A stretch of DNA of 64,000 nt from Quatrionicoccus australiensis (GTDB lineage: Bacteria; Pseudomonadota; Gammaproteobacteria; Burkholderiales; Rhodocyclaceae): NCBI RefSeq assembly GCF_020510425.1, contig NZ_JAHBAH010000001.1, forward strand, positions 1,655,001 to 1,719,000, written 5' to 3'. Positions 47,688-57,144 of this stretch are shown piece after piece; the first letter of the stretch is position 1, and each line of letters starts with the position of its first letter. The position numbers were made by a program, and so were the translations under genes. The notes below the pieces were generated by a model. The model was given only the letters and a program-made list of their open reading frames with translations. It had not been told where the DNA came from and made no database searches.

Positions 47688-48968
47688 TCAGGCGACATGC
47701 GCCGGGCGGGCGCGGTACAGGCCGTACAGGTAATTTTCGAAAGCGCGTTTGACCTTGCCCATGTGTTCCTGCTTGTAGGGGAAGAGGTCAACCGGGTCCA
47801 TGGCGTGAACCACCATGGCATGGCCGATCTCGAAGACCAGCAAGGCGCCATCCGCCGTTTCGGCACAATCGATGCACAAGTAGTCGAGTTGCGAACGCTG
47901 CCAGATCGCCTCAAGCGCCTCGCCATGCCGCTCGGCAAAGGCCGCGAAAGCAACCATGAAAACTTCTTCCTCGGCGCGCTTGGCGGCATCGGCGTACATG
48001 CCGGCATTCAGGTAGTGAATCATCCAGTTCGTCGAAATGCCCATGTGACAGGCAAACGGCTGACCGTCGATGAGCGCGATCCGGAACTTGCGGAACACGC
48101 CATTCGCATCGCTGTAGTCGATGAAGCGCGACAGATAGAAACCGACATCCGGCACGGCTTCGAGATAGCGGGCGACACCCGCCAGATCGTCGATGCGCAC
48201 CAGATCGCGGCCGGCGTGCGAGCCGACCGGACGCAGGATGATCGGCAAGCGGCAAGCGGCAAATACCTCGTCCAGGTTTGCCTCGCCGGCGAGCATGGCG
48301 AGCAGGAAATCGCGGCTGACCTCGCGGGTTGGCGGCATGAGCAGACCGGGCACGCCCTGCAGCAGATCGCTGGCCGCGCGGCGCTCGGTATTCGGAATAT
48401 GTTCCGGCGCATTGATCACCGGCCGGAACCAGTTGCGCAAGCGGGCAGCCAGCAGTTTCAGCACGGCCAGGTTCTCCGCCCCCTCGCCGATCGCCACCAG
48501 CACCGCATCGTGCGCCGGCAGCTCGGCCGGCAAGGGCTGCTCCAGTGTGGCGTAATGACAGATCAGGTCGATGTCGCAATCTTCGAGCAGGCAGTCGAGC
48601 GGCGTGTTTGCGGCGATGTCGCCCGCCACCATCAGCAGCAGCAAACGCAAGCGAGCCGGCTGCCGGACGGCAGGCAGCAAGTAGGTCTGACGCATCAGCA
48701 GCGCCTGCGCCTGGATCGCCAGGCCGGTTTCGCGCTGCCCTATGGCAAAAAAGACGGTCGCCAGATTCATCCACAGAGGCGCGTTGTCCTGCTCGTCGTT
48801 AGCCTGCGCCAGCAAGGCCTGTGCAATCGGGCGCAGGTCGCCGCCGGCGAGGTTCAGGCGCAGAAATGGCGCCAGGCCGCGAAAGGCGGTCGCAAATTGC
48901 TGGATCATGTCGCGGCAAGTATCGATGAATTGGGTTCGCTTGAGGTCAGACGCAAGGGCAAATCGCAT
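47688..48968 (-). CDS. ATP-grasp-like protein with N-terminal TPR-like region
   Basis: A protein of about 426 residues that I do not recognise as a named enzyme. The N-terminal third is helical and repeat-like (NAPLWMNLATVFFAIGQRETGLAIQAQALLMRQTYLLP). The middle has an NAD/amino-acid-ligase-like segment (HDAVLVAIGEGAENLAVLKLLAARLRNWFRPVIN). The C-terminal half resembles a RimK/ATP-grasp ligase: LPIILRPVGSHAGRDLVRID, FRKFRIALIDGQPFACHMGIS and a late DCAETADGALLVFEIG, where Asp/Glu could bind Mg-ATP. It probably joins a carboxyl group to an amine. It is cotranscribed with serC. The start is uncertain: ATG 48968 follows a G-rich stretch, and 48908 is an alternative. Confidence 0.6.
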   Translation of the reverse strand: MRFALASDLKRTQFIDTCRDMIQQFATAFRGLAPFLRLNLAGGDLRPIAQALLAQANDEQDNAPLWMNLATVFFAIGQRETGLAIQAQALLMRQTYLLPAVRQPARLRLLLLMVAGDIAANTPLDCLLEDCDIDLICHYATLEQPLPAELPAHDAVLVAIGEGAENLAVLKLLAARLRNWFRPVINAPEHIPNTERRAASDLLQGVPGLLMPPTREVSRDFLLAMLAGEANLDEVFAACRLPIILRPVGSHAGRDLVRIDDLAGVARYLEAVPDVGFYLSRFIDYSDANGVFRKFRIALIDGQPFACHMGISTNWMIHYLNAGMYADAAKRAEEEVFMVAFAAFAERHGEALEAIWQRSQLDYLCIDCAETADGALLVFEIGHAMVVHAMDPVDLFPYKQEHMGKVKRAFENYLYGLYRARPAHVA

Positions 48969-49316
48969 CGCCCCCGACGTGGGCGCCGATATTACCGTAT
49001 TGCCCGGCCAGAGAGGAAAGCCGGCGGGCGAACATCTCCGGTCGAAAGCCGGACCGCAAGGTGATTCCAGCAGACCGACGGCCCCCGGGCCGGGCTCGCG
49101 ACCGATACAAGATGCCGCAGCAGGCGGCCGATCGGGCATTCGCGACAGTTTCCAGGACAGCGGACCAGCTGCGCTTCCCCGCCTACCTGCCCGCGACGGA
49201 TTTACCTAAATTAACACCTGGCAGCAGAAGCATGAGCGCGGCTTGCGAGCGGTGAAACACAGTAAAGAGCCAGCGATGATTCGCCAGACACCAACGCTCG
49301 CGCGGTCAAATCCCCC
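48969..49316. other. Gene-free interval upstream of the ATP-grasp-like gene
   Basis: About 350 bases between the ATP-grasp-like gene start and the diguanylate cyclase stop. It contains several short G/C-rich inverted segments and a GAAA-bearing hairpin near 49040. No convincing gene, tRNA, riboswitch or terminator was recognised. It presumably holds the promoter for the serC operon. Confidence 0.5.
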
Positions 49317-50468
49317 CTACCCCACCACCCGGTTGCGCCCGCTTTCCTTGGCCTGGTAAAGCTTCTCGTCGGCCATCGCGAGCAGCGCTTCGATACTGGC
49401 CGGTTGCCCCGGCGCGCCCTGGCTGACCGCGACACCAAGACTGACGGTGTACGCGGGCAGGCTCTTGTTTGGCCGTTTCTGGATTTCCTTGCGGATGCGT
49501 TCGGCGACCTGGCGCGCTTCGGCGAGGCCGGTGTCGGGCAGCAGGATGACGAATTCCTCACCGCCGAAGCGGGCCAGCACGTCAGGCAGGCGCAGCATCT
49601 GGCCGGTGCGCTGGCAGAAGTCCTTGATCACCAGATCGCCGACATGGTGGCCGTGCGTGTCGTTCACCTTCTTGAAGAAATCGATATCGGCGGCAATCGC
49701 CGCGAGCGGCTGGCGCGAGCGCTTGCCGCGCGCCCATTCGAGTTCGGCGCGGCTGAAGAAGGCACGCCGGTTGAGGGCACCGGTCATCGGGTCGCGCGTC
49801 GCCATGAATTCGAGTTCGACGCGCAGGCGCTCGTTGGCGAGCAGGATCAGGCCGATCGACAGGCCGAGCACGCCGAGCGAGAAGAAGCCGAGGTAGACCT
49901 GCTGGATCAGGCTGTGGTCGAACAGGTCGTCGGTCAGGTCGACGACGGCCGGCAGCGTCGCGATGCGATACAGCGCGACGAGCAGGCCGAGCAGGAAGAA
50001 GCCGCTCAGGAAGCGGCTGCCGAAGCCCTGCGGCGGCGCGCGCCAGGCGAGGAAGGCGCCGGCCGCGGAGAAGACGATATGGGCCAGGGCCATGACGAAC
50101 AAGCGGCCCTGGTAATGCTGCGAGCCGTAGGTCAGCCAGACGATGACCAGGACCAGCGCGCCGAGGATGTCGAGCGCCGGCCGCCAGTGGATGGCGCGCC
50201 CGCTGTAGCGGCGCAGGCCGACGATGAGCAGCAGTTGCCCGAACAGGAACATGGCGCTGGCGACAACCACGGTGAAGAAACTCGGCAGGTTGCCGCGCAG
50301 GCAGGCCAGTCCCGAGGCGCAGGCGATCAGCGCGACCGCTTTCGCCCAGTCGCCGAGGCCTTCGATTTCGCCGGGAAAGCTGCGTGCCTGCACGGCAAGC
50401 ACCATGGCGCAGAGCAGGCCGAGCAGGCTGGCGGTGAACAGGAAACTGCGGGGATCGATGAATTCCAT
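49317..50468 (-). CDS. Membrane diguanylate cyclase (GGDEF)
   Basis: A 383-residue c-di-GMP synthase. The N-terminal ~210 residues contain about six hydrophobic segments (for example SLLGLLCAMVLAVQA, VVVASAMFLFGQLLLIVGL, ILGALVLVIVWLTYG), forming a membrane sensor of unknown ligand. A short coiled link leads to the GGDEF domain (about 225-380) with DPMTGALNRRAFF, the GGEEF active loop and an RLPD inhibition site five residues before it. It looks catalytically competent. It lies 64 bases downstream of hflX on the same strand, with a stem-loop between them. Confidence 0.93.
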   Translation of the reverse strand: MEFIDPRSFLFTASLLGLLCAMVLAVQARSFPGEIEGLGDWAKAVALIACASGLACLRGNLPSFFTVVVASAMFLFGQLLLIVGLRRYSGRAIHWRPALDILGALVLVIVWLTYGSQHYQGRLFVMALAHIVFSAAGAFLAWRAPPQGFGSRFLSGFFLLGLLVALYRIATLPAVVDLTDDLFDHSLIQQVYLGFFSLGVLGLSIGLILLANERLRVELEFMATRDPMTGALNRRAFFSRAELEWARGKRSRQPLAAIAADIDFFKKVNDTHGHHVGDLVIKDFCQRTGQMLRLPDVLARFGGEEFVILLPDTGLAEARQVAERIRKEIQKRPNKSLPAYTVSLGVAVSQGAPGQPASIEALLAMADEKLYQAKESGRNRVVG

Positions 50469-50501
50469 GCGGCAGTGGAGCGAGTGTTAAGGAGACTGGC
50501 A

Positions 50502-50520
50502 GGGCAAAACGGTTTTGCCC
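50502..50520 (-). terminator. Stem-loop between hflX and the diguanylate cyclase gene
   Basis: GGGCAAAA and TTTTGCCC form an 8-bp stem with a 3-base loop, 13 bases after the hflX stop. No T-run follows on the minus strand, so termination is uncertain. It may only attenuate read-through. Confidence 0.4.
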
Positions 50521-50532
50521 CGCCGCCAGCGG

Positions 50533-51846
50533 TCAACCGCCGGAAATGCCCGAAAATGCTTCGCGCAGACGTTCGATGGCGGCCGGCTCGCCGCGCACCT
50601 TGAACAAGGCACCGGCTTCGTCGGCGCTTTCGCCGAGCACTTCGCAGGCGGCGTAGATGTCCTTGCGCAGTTGCTGCGCCGACCAGGGCAGGAAGAGTTC
50701 GGCCTCGATCAGGTCCTTCTGGAAGAAGGCGATGATGGCCAGGCGCAGTTGCGCGACCTCTTCCGGCCGGCGCGCGCTCATCACGACACAACCCGGATAG
50801 CGCGTGCGCAGTTCGGCCTCGCACGCGGCCTGGGCGACGGCATCGCCGACGTGGTCGATCTTGTTGAAGATGCGCAGGCGCGGCAGGGTATCGGCCTCGA
50901 TTTCGGCCAGCACGTGATCGGTGACTTCGAGCTGACGCTCGAAACCGGGATCGCTGGCGTCGATGACATGCAGCAGCAGACCGGCATCGAGCGCTTCGTC
51001 CAGCGTCGACTTGAAGGACGCGACGAGGCCGTGCGGCAGGTTCTTGATGAAGCCGACGGTGTCGCTGACCAGCACGCGCGGCACGCTTTCCGGATGCAGG
51101 GTGCGCACCGTGGTGTCGAGCGTCGCGAACAGCTTGTTGGCAACCAGCACCTCGCTACCGGTCAACGCCCGCATCAGCGTCGATTTGCCGGCATTGGTGT
51201 AGCCGACCAGCGCAACGCTGGCCAGGCCCTGGCGTTCGTGGCGCCGGGCGCGCTGCGTCTTGCGCTCGGCTTCCATGGCGACGATTTCGAGCTGCAATTC
51301 GGCGATGCGGTCGCGGATCTTGCGCCGGTCGAGTTCGGTATGCGATTCACCGGCGCCGCGGCCGCCGACCCCGCTGCGCTGCCGGCCCTGCGGCCCGGCC
51401 AGCTTGGCGGCTTCGCGCAGGCGCGGTGCCATGTAGCCGAGGCGGGCGATTTCGACCTGCGCCTTGGCGGCACGCGAACGCGCGTTGTTGTGGAAAATCT
51501 CGAGGATGACCATGGTGCGGTCCATGACGCCGCAGCCGGTTTCCTTCTCCAGATTGCGCGCCTGCGACGGCGAGATTTCATGATCGACAAGAATGGCCTC
51601 GATCTCGCACTCGGCTTCGTGCGCCGCGTAATGCTCGATTTCCTGGCGCTTGCCGATCCCGAGATAACCCGTCGTATCAAAACTGGCCCGCTTCTGGATG
51701 AAGGTGCGCACCACGGTGTAGCCCAGCGTCTTGGCCAACTCGCGCAACTCGGCCAGCGAGGCCTCGAATTCGATGTCGCTGACGTGCGGCAACTGGACGG
51801 ACGCCGCAACGGCGTAGACGGGCTTCTCTTTGACTTCGGTTTGCAT
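50533..51846 (-). CDS. hflX: Ribosome-associated GTPase HflX
   Basis: A 437-residue GTPase that binds 50S subunits and splits stalled ribosomes under stress. The N-terminal HflX domain has GYLGIGKRQEIEHYAAHEAE and VDHEISPSQARNLEKETGCGVMDRTMVILEIFHNNARSRAAKAQVEIA. A Gly-rich loop (GVGGRGAGESHTELDRRKIRDRI) precedes the G domain: G1 GYTNAGKST, G3 DTVGFI, and G4 FNKIDH. The usual hfq partner is not visible next to it. The start is the annotated-family N-terminus, although AGGA directly abuts the ATG. Confidence 0.95.
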   Translation of the reverse strand: MQTEVKEKPVYAVAASVQLPHVSDIEFEASLAELRELAKTLGYTVVRTFIQKRASFDTTGYLGIGKRQEIEHYAAHEAECEIEAILVDHEISPSQARNLEKETGCGVMDRTMVILEIFHNNARSRAAKAQVEIARLGYMAPRLREAAKLAGPQGRQRSGVGGRGAGESHTELDRRKIRDRIAELQLEIVAMEAERKTQRARRHERQGLASVALVGYTNAGKSTLMRALTGSEVLVANKLFATLDTTVRTLHPESVPRVLVSDTVGFIKNLPHGLVASFKSTLDEALDAGLLLHVIDASDPGFERQLEVTDHVLAEIEADTLPRLRIFNKIDHVGDAVAQAACEAELRTRYPGCVVMSARRPEEVAQLRLAIIAFFQKDLIEAELFLPWSAQQLRKDIYAACEVLGESADEAGALFKVRGEPAAIERLREAFSGISGG

Positions 51847-51934
51847 TCCTGGCGGGCTACTTTCTTTTTGGCGAAGGCGGATAGTAACCGGGTTCGTTGT
51901 TGGGGGTCAGGATGGGGGAGGAAAGAGGACGACC

Positions 51935-51962
51935 AGGAAAAGAAAAAGGCACCCGCAGGTGC
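51935..51962 (-). terminator. Possible terminator downstream of the DUF2059 gene
   Basis: On the minus strand GCACC-TGCG-GGTGC is followed by CTTTTTCTTTT. The stem is only five pairs, but the T-rich tract is good. It lies about 145 bases after the stop of the DUF2059 gene and before hflX. Confidence 0.5.
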
Positions 51963-52105
51963 TGACAGCTGAGTCAGCTATCGACCCTAAGCGGAAGTAG
52001 CTAGACTGAGAAAGCAGCCCTTCAACGTTGGAGATTAGGAGCGACACCCGGCATACTGGGGCGCGCCCTCTCGAATAAAGGGTTGGGCGTCAGCTGTGCC
52101 CGACT

Positions 52106-52579
52106 CTAGAAATCTCGACAAATCTTGTGAAGACTGCCGCGGTCAAAGAAACCTAGTTGTTGATTTACTGCTTTACACGCCTCGCGCATGATCGGCTTCA
52201 ACATTTTTTGAGTTGCTTCTGTTTCGAAATTAATACGAAGGTATTTCTTGCCGGCTGATGACTCGACAAAGGCACTTAGCTCGCGGAGCTCTTCCACGGT
52301 AAGTTCACTGCGAAGATTTTCAGCAAGAATTCGAGTGATACTTTCTCTGCTGAATGCTTTGCTAACCTCCGCACTAAGCGCCTTTGCTGCATTCTCAGTT
52401 GCACCGTTATTTCGAATTACGTTTTCCATGTTAGCAATAACGAAAGGCATAGATGACTCTGTGGTTTTCCAAGAGTGCTCTGTTATCGCATTCGCTGCAA
52501 TTGCCGCGTCGTCTTGGGTTTGCGCAAAAACAATAACTCCATAGACAAGCAGCATGAAGCTCAGCACAAGTTTCTTCAT
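52106..52579 (-). CDS. DUF2059 family secreted protein
   Basis: A 157-residue exported protein with signal peptide MKKLVLSFMLLVYGVIVFAQ and a DUF2059-type helical domain (LTVEELRELSAFVESSAGKKYLRINFETEATQKMLKPIM). Its function is unknown. GGAG lies eight bases before the chosen ATG; an upstream in-frame start (52612) would add residues before the signal peptide. Codon use is clearly more A/T-rich than in neighbouring genes, which suggests acquisition. Confidence 0.75.
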   Translation of the reverse strand: MKKLVLSFMLLVYGVIVFAQTQDDAAIAANAITEHSWKTTESSMPFVIANMENVIRNNGATENAAKALSAEVSKAFSRESITRILAENLRSELTVEELRELSAFVESSAGKKYLRINFETEATQKMLKPIMREACKAVNQQLGFFDRGSLHKICRDF

Positions 52580-52848
52580 CGATTCACTCCCATAAACTCT
52601 TCTGACGCCCAACGTGAAGTGGACAGAAGTATTGCAGGGCTACTCGGATTTGTGATGTATAACCTTGCAGCATTCATTGGCAAAACCATTTGTTTATAAG
52701 AAGAATTTATTACTCTGTAAGCCGGTATGCAGTACTAAACGATCCGCCAAACCCTGCAAACGACAGAATTGCCAATGGCATTGTACGATCGCTTTCAGTC
52801 GGCTTGTCCATCGGCCGCTCCTTACCGATAGCGGAGCATCAAGCCCCC

Positions 52849-55800
52849 TCAATGCCCCTTCATCCCCAACCCGCCCCTGACCTTGCCGATCAAATCATCG
52901 ATATAGGTAAACACCACCGGAATCACCAGCAAACTTAAAAAGGTCGAGGTGATCAGGCCGCCGATGACGACGATGGCCATCGGGGCGCGGAAGCTTGGGT
53001 CGGTGCCGATGCCGAGTGCGATCGGCATCATGCCGGCGCCCATCGCGATGGTGGTCATGATGATCGGCCGCGCCCGCTTGCGGCAGGCGTCGAGCAGCGC
53101 GCTCCAGCGGTCGAGGCCGTGTTCGCGGCGGGCGAGGATGACGTAGTCGATGAGCAGGATGGAGTTCTTGGTGGCGATGCCCATCAACATGATCAGGCCG
53201 ATCATCGACGGCATTGACAGCGCCGTGTGCGACAGGAAGAGCGCAAGGAAAGCGCCCGGCACGGAAAGAATGAGCGCCGCCAGGATGGTCACCGGCTGCA
53301 CGAAATCCTTGAACAGCAGCACCAGCACGATGTAGATGCAGAGCACGCCGGTCGCCATGGCCAGGGCGAAGCTGGCAAACAGTTCGCCCATCGCTTCGGC
53401 GTCGCCGACCGTGGTCTGGATCACGCCGGGCGGCAGCTTGCTCAGGCTGGGCATGGCGAGCGCGGCTTTTTCGACTTCGCCGAGCGGTTGACCGTTCAGC
53501 TCGATCTCGAAATTGATGTTGCGCAGACGGTCGTAGCGGTCGATCTCGGCCGGGCCGCCAGCAATGCTCAGGGTCGCGACATTGGCGATCATCACCGGGC
53601 CGTATTTGCCCGGCACGGTCAACCGTTCCAGCAGGCTCAAATCCTGGCGTGCCGCCGGCGGCAGCTTGACGATGATCGGCACCTGACGCTGCGCCAGATT
53701 GAGCTTGGCGAGGCCCTGATCGTAGTCGCCGGCGGTGGCGATGCGCAGCGTGTCGGCGATGGCGGCCGAAGTCACGCCGAGATCGGCGGCGCGCGCGAAG
53801 TCGGGGCGAATGACCAGTTCCGGCCGGACCAGGCTGGCCGTCGAGGTCACGTTGCCGATGCCGGGAATGCTGCGCAGGTCGCGCTCGACGAGACGGGCGT
53901 GGGCGGAGAGCACCGGGCCGTTTTCGCTGGCCAGCACCAACACGTATTTTTCGTTCGAGCCGCCGAAACCGACCTTGAGCTGAACGCCGGGCAGCGCCGC
54001 CAGACGGGCGCGGAAATCGGCCTCGACGTCCTGCTTGGTGACGCCGCCGCGTTCCTTGCGCGGCGTCAGGTTGATGGTCAGCGTTGCCTTGCGCACCTCG
54101 TTGGCACCACGCGGCGCAAACGGGTCGCTGCCGGCCGCACCGCCGCCGACCGCGGTATAGACCATCTTGACGTGCTTGTTCTGCTCGACGAGGGCGCGCG
54201 CCTGCTCGGCGGCGGCCAGGGTTTCCGGGAAGGTGCTGCCGGGCGGTAGCGAGATGTAGACCTGCGTCTGCGACAGGTCGTCGGGCGGCAGGAAGCCGGT
54301 CGGCAAGAGCGGCACCAGCGCGAAGGAGCCGACGAAGAAAACGACGGTTGCCGCCATCGTCAGCAGGCGATGCTTCAGGCACCAGGCGGCCCAGCCGCCG
54401 TAGATCGTCAGCCAGCGCGGTTCGTGATCCTCATGCATGAGCGGCTTGAGGATGTAGGCGGCCATCATCGGCGTCAGCAGGCGGGCGACGACGAGCGAGA
54501 AGAAAACGGCAATCGCAGCGGTCCACCCGAACTGGACGAAGAATTTGCCGGCCACGCCGCTCATGAAGGCGGTCGGCAGAAAGACCGCGATCAGCGTGAA
54601 GGTGGTGGCGATCACCGCCAGGCCGATTTCGTCGGCCGCTTCCATCGCCGCCGCAAACGGCGTCTTGCCCATGCGCAGGTGGCGCATGATGTTCTCGATC
54701 TCGACGATGGCGTCATCGACCAGGATACCGACCACCAGCGACATCGAGAGCAGGGTCACGACATTGAGCGTGAAGCCCATCAGGTGCATCACCGCAAAGG
54801 CCGGGATGATCGACAGCGGCAGCGCCGTCGCCGAAACGAAGGTGGCGCGCCAGTCGCGCAGGAAGAGCCAGACGACGATCACGGCGAGGATGGCGCCTTC
54901 GATCAGCAGCGACATCGAGCCTTCGAAATTCTCCTCGACCGGATCGACGAAATTGAAGGCTTCGGTGATCTCGATGTCCGGGTGTTCGAGGCGCAGTTTG
55001 GCCAGCGTGGCACGCACGTTGTCGGCGAGTTCGACTTCGCCGGCACCGCGGCTGCGCACGATTTCGAAACCGACCACCGGCTTGCCGTTGAGCAGCGCCG
55101 CCGAACGTTTTTCGCCGACCGTGTCGCTGACCGTCGCGACCTGGTCGAGACGCACGCGATGCCCGTCCGAGAGCAGGATGTCCATCGCCGCCAGCTCGCT
55201 CGCCGAGGCGACGGTGGCGATGGTGCGCACCGATTGCTCGATGCCGCCGACGTCGGCCTTGCCGCCCGAGGCTTCCTGCTGGATCTTGCGCAGCTGGCGC
55301 GAAATATCGGAAGCCGTGGCGTTGAGCGCGAGCAGGCGGGCCGGGTCGAGTTCGACGCGGATTTCGCGCGTCACGCCGCCGACGCGCGCCACCGAGCCGA
55401 CGCCGCGCACGCTGAGCACGGACTTGGTAACGGTGTTGTCGACGAACCACGACAGCGCCTCGTCGTCCATCCGGCTCGACGCGACGGTGTAGGTCAGGAT
55501 CGGGCTGCCGGCCAGGTCGACCTTGGCGATCACCGGATCCTTGAGGTCGCCGGGCAGGTCGGAGCGGATGCGCGAAACGGCGTCGCGCACGTCGTCGACC
55601 GCATCCTGCGTCGCCTTTTCGAGGCGGAATTCGACGGTAACGACGCTGACGCCGTCCTGCACCTTGGTGTAGATGTGCTTGATGCCCTGCAGCGTCGCGA
55701 CCGAATTCTCGATCTTGCGCGCCACTTCGGTTTCCATCTGCGCCGGCGCCGCGCCGGGCAGCGAAGCGGTCACCGTCACGGTGGGCAGATCGACGTCCAT

Positions 55801-55911
55801 GAACTGCTGCACCTTCATCGCCTTGAAGGCCATGACGCCGAACAGCGTCAGCATGATGAAGAGCAGGATGGCCGGGGTCGGATTCCGGATCGACCAGGCG
55901 GAAACGTTCAT
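52849..55911 (-). CDS. RND efflux transporter, inner-membrane pump (HAE1/AcrB-like)
   Basis: A 1020-residue proton-driven trimeric pump with two halves of six membrane helices and two large periplasmic loops. The N-terminus SIRNPTPAILLFIMLTLFGVMAF, the loop VTVTASLPGAAPAQMETEVARKIE and the helix-4 segment MSLVVGILVDDAIVEIENI (adjacent Asp pair for proton relay) identify the family. The nearest type is the hydrophobe/multidrug HAE group; the substrate is unknown. It overlaps the adaptor gene upstream by four bases (ATGA). No outer-membrane channel gene is adjacent, so it probably borrows a TolC-like protein encoded elsewhere. Confidence 0.94.
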   Translation of the reverse strand: MNVSAWSIRNPTPAILLFIMLTLFGVMAFKAMKVQQFMDVDLPTVTVTASLPGAAPAQMETEVARKIENSVATLQGIKHIYTKVQDGVSVVTVEFRLEKATQDAVDDVRDAVSRIRSDLPGDLKDPVIAKVDLAGSPILTYTVASSRMDDEALSWFVDNTVTKSVLSVRGVGSVARVGGVTREIRVELDPARLLALNATASDISRQLRKIQQEASGGKADVGGIEQSVRTIATVASASELAAMDILLSDGHRVRLDQVATVSDTVGEKRSAALLNGKPVVGFEIVRSRGAGEVELADNVRATLAKLRLEHPDIEITEAFNFVDPVEENFEGSMSLLIEGAILAVIVVWLFLRDWRATFVSATALPLSIIPAFAVMHLMGFTLNVVTLLSMSLVVGILVDDAIVEIENIMRHLRMGKTPFAAAMEAADEIGLAVIATTFTLIAVFLPTAFMSGVAGKFFVQFGWTAAIAVFFSLVVARLLTPMMAAYILKPLMHEDHEPRWLTIYGGWAAWCLKHRLLTMAATVVFFVGSFALVPLLPTGFLPPDDLSQTQVYISLPPGSTFPETLAAAEQARALVEQNKHVKMVYTAVGGGAAGSDPFAPRGANEVRKATLTINLTPRKERGGVTKQDVEADFRARLAALPGVQLKVGFGGSNEKYVLVLASENGPVLSAHARLVERDLRSIPGIGNVTSTASLVRPELVIRPDFARAADLGVTSAAIADTLRIATAGDYDQGLAKLNLAQRQVPIIVKLPPAARQDLSLLERLTVPGKYGPVMIANVATLSIAGGPAEIDRYDRLRNINFEIELNGQPLGEVEKAALAMPSLSKLPPGVIQTTVGDAEAMGELFASFALAMATGVLCIYIVLVLLFKDFVQPVTILAALILSVPGAFLALFLSHTALSMPSMIGLIMLMGIATKNSILLIDYVILARREHGLDRWSALLDACRKRARPIIMTTIAMGAGMMPIALGIGTDPSFRAPMAIVVIGGLITSTFLSLLVIPVVFTYIDDLIGKVRGGLGMKGH

Positions 55912-57059
55912 TGCGGCTTGCCGCCGGCCACGACCTTGACCGCATCGCCGTCGGCCAGGAAGCCAGCGCCGTTCTCGACGATCTGCGCGGTCAACGCCAG
56001 GCCGGAGGTGATTTCCAGACGCTCGCCAAGACGGCGACCGACACCGACCTTGGTCTGCGCGACACGGCCGCCGTCGGCCGTCGGGTTTTCGAGACGGAAG
56101 ACATAGGCGAAACCTTCACGCAGCACGACAGCCCCCTGCGGCACGGTCAACGCCGGGCTGCGCCCCAATTCGAATTCACCGCGCGCAAACATGCCGGCCT
56201 TGATCGGCGCATCGGTCGGCAGGTCGACATAGACCAGACCGTTGCGCGTCTGCGGATCGACGCTGGGCGCCACGGTGCGCACCTTGCCGACGACGCGCTC
56301 GCCGTTCGGATTGACCAGCGCCGCAACGGCGCCCGGCTTGACGCGCGCCAGATCGGCGGCCGGCACTTCGGCGCGCCATTCGAGACGACTGCCGCGAATC
56401 AGGCGGAACAGTTCCTGTCCGGCCTGGGTCAGCGAACCAACCACGGCCGAACGGGCCGAGATCACGCCGTCATCGCTGGCCAGCACGACCGTCTTGCTCA
56501 TCCGCACTTCGGCCGCCTGCAGGCGGGCTTGTGCCGCGGCGAGACGTGCCTGCGCCGTGTGTTCTGCCGTCTGGTACTGGGTGTTGAGTTGCGTGCTGTA
56601 GAAGCCCTTGGCTTTCAGCTCGGTCGCCCGCTCGCTGTTGCCCTTGGCTTCGGCCGCCGTCGCGGCCAGCTCGGCCACCGCCGCCTTGGCTTCGGCCAGT
56701 TCGCTGGCCACGGTGTCGCTGGCGATGCGCGCCAGGACCTGGCCCTTTTTGACCTTGTCGCCGACCTGGGCGGCCACTTCGGTGATCCGGTAATTGCTCA
56801 GTTCGGGACCGATCACCGCTTCCTGCCAGGCCAGCACATTGCCGTTGGCGGGCAGCACCTGCGCCCAGTCTTCGCTTTGCGGCGTGATCAGACTGACGGT
56901 CAGCGCCGGGCGGACGGCGGCCGCGGGCTTGGCCGACTCGCCCGACGGCGCCTCGCCGGAACCGGGAAAGACGAAAACACCGAGCGCAAGCAGCGCCGCC
57001 AGGGCAAGGGCAATGCGCGTCTTGCGCCCGGCAAGCGGGCCCGTGGAAATGAATTTCAT
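55908..57059 (-). CDS. RND periplasmic adaptor (membrane fusion protein)
   Basis: A 383-residue HlyD/AcrA-type adaptor linking the RND pump to an outer-membrane channel. An N-terminal anchor (about 10-30) is followed by a barrel/lipoyl region (RITEVAAQVGDKVKKGQVLARIASD), a helical hairpin rich in Ala, Glu and Gln (about 95-170), the second lipoyl half (DGVISARSAVVGSLTQAGQELFRLI) and membrane-proximal strands. The start at 57059 follows an AGG site; eight further in-frame codons upstream look non-coding. First gene of a two-gene operon with the pump. Confidence 0.92.
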   Translation of the reverse strand: MKFISTGPLAGRKTRIALALAALLALGVFVFPGSGEAPSGESAKPAAAVRPALTVSLITPQSEDWAQVLPANGNVLAWQEAVIGPELSNYRITEVAAQVGDKVKKGQVLARIASDTVASELAEAKAAVAELAATAAEAKGNSERATELKAKGFYSTQLNTQYQTAEHTAQARLAAAQARLQAAEVRMSKTVVLASDDGVISARSAVVGSLTQAGQELFRLIRGSRLEWRAEVPAADLARVKPGAVAALVNPNGERVVGKVRTVAPSVDPQTRNGLVYVDLPTDAPIKAGMFARGEFELGRSPALTVPQGAVVLREGFAYVFRLENPTADGGRVAQTKVGVGRRLGERLEITSGLALTAQIVENGAGFLADGDAVKVVAGGKPQ

Positions 57060-57144
57060 AGAAAAACCTGTGTCGACCGCCAAGAATTGGCGAATGATAC
57101 CTTGCCCCTCGCCAATGTCATCGCCGGCGGCCGCACCGCCGGAT

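Noticed and set aside
48990..49110. Possible riboswitch, with GAAA hairpin and CGCAA segments resembling GEMM (c-di-GMP)
   Set aside because: The second half of the motif does not fit, and no plus-strand gene lies downstream to be controlled. A covariance-model search would decide.
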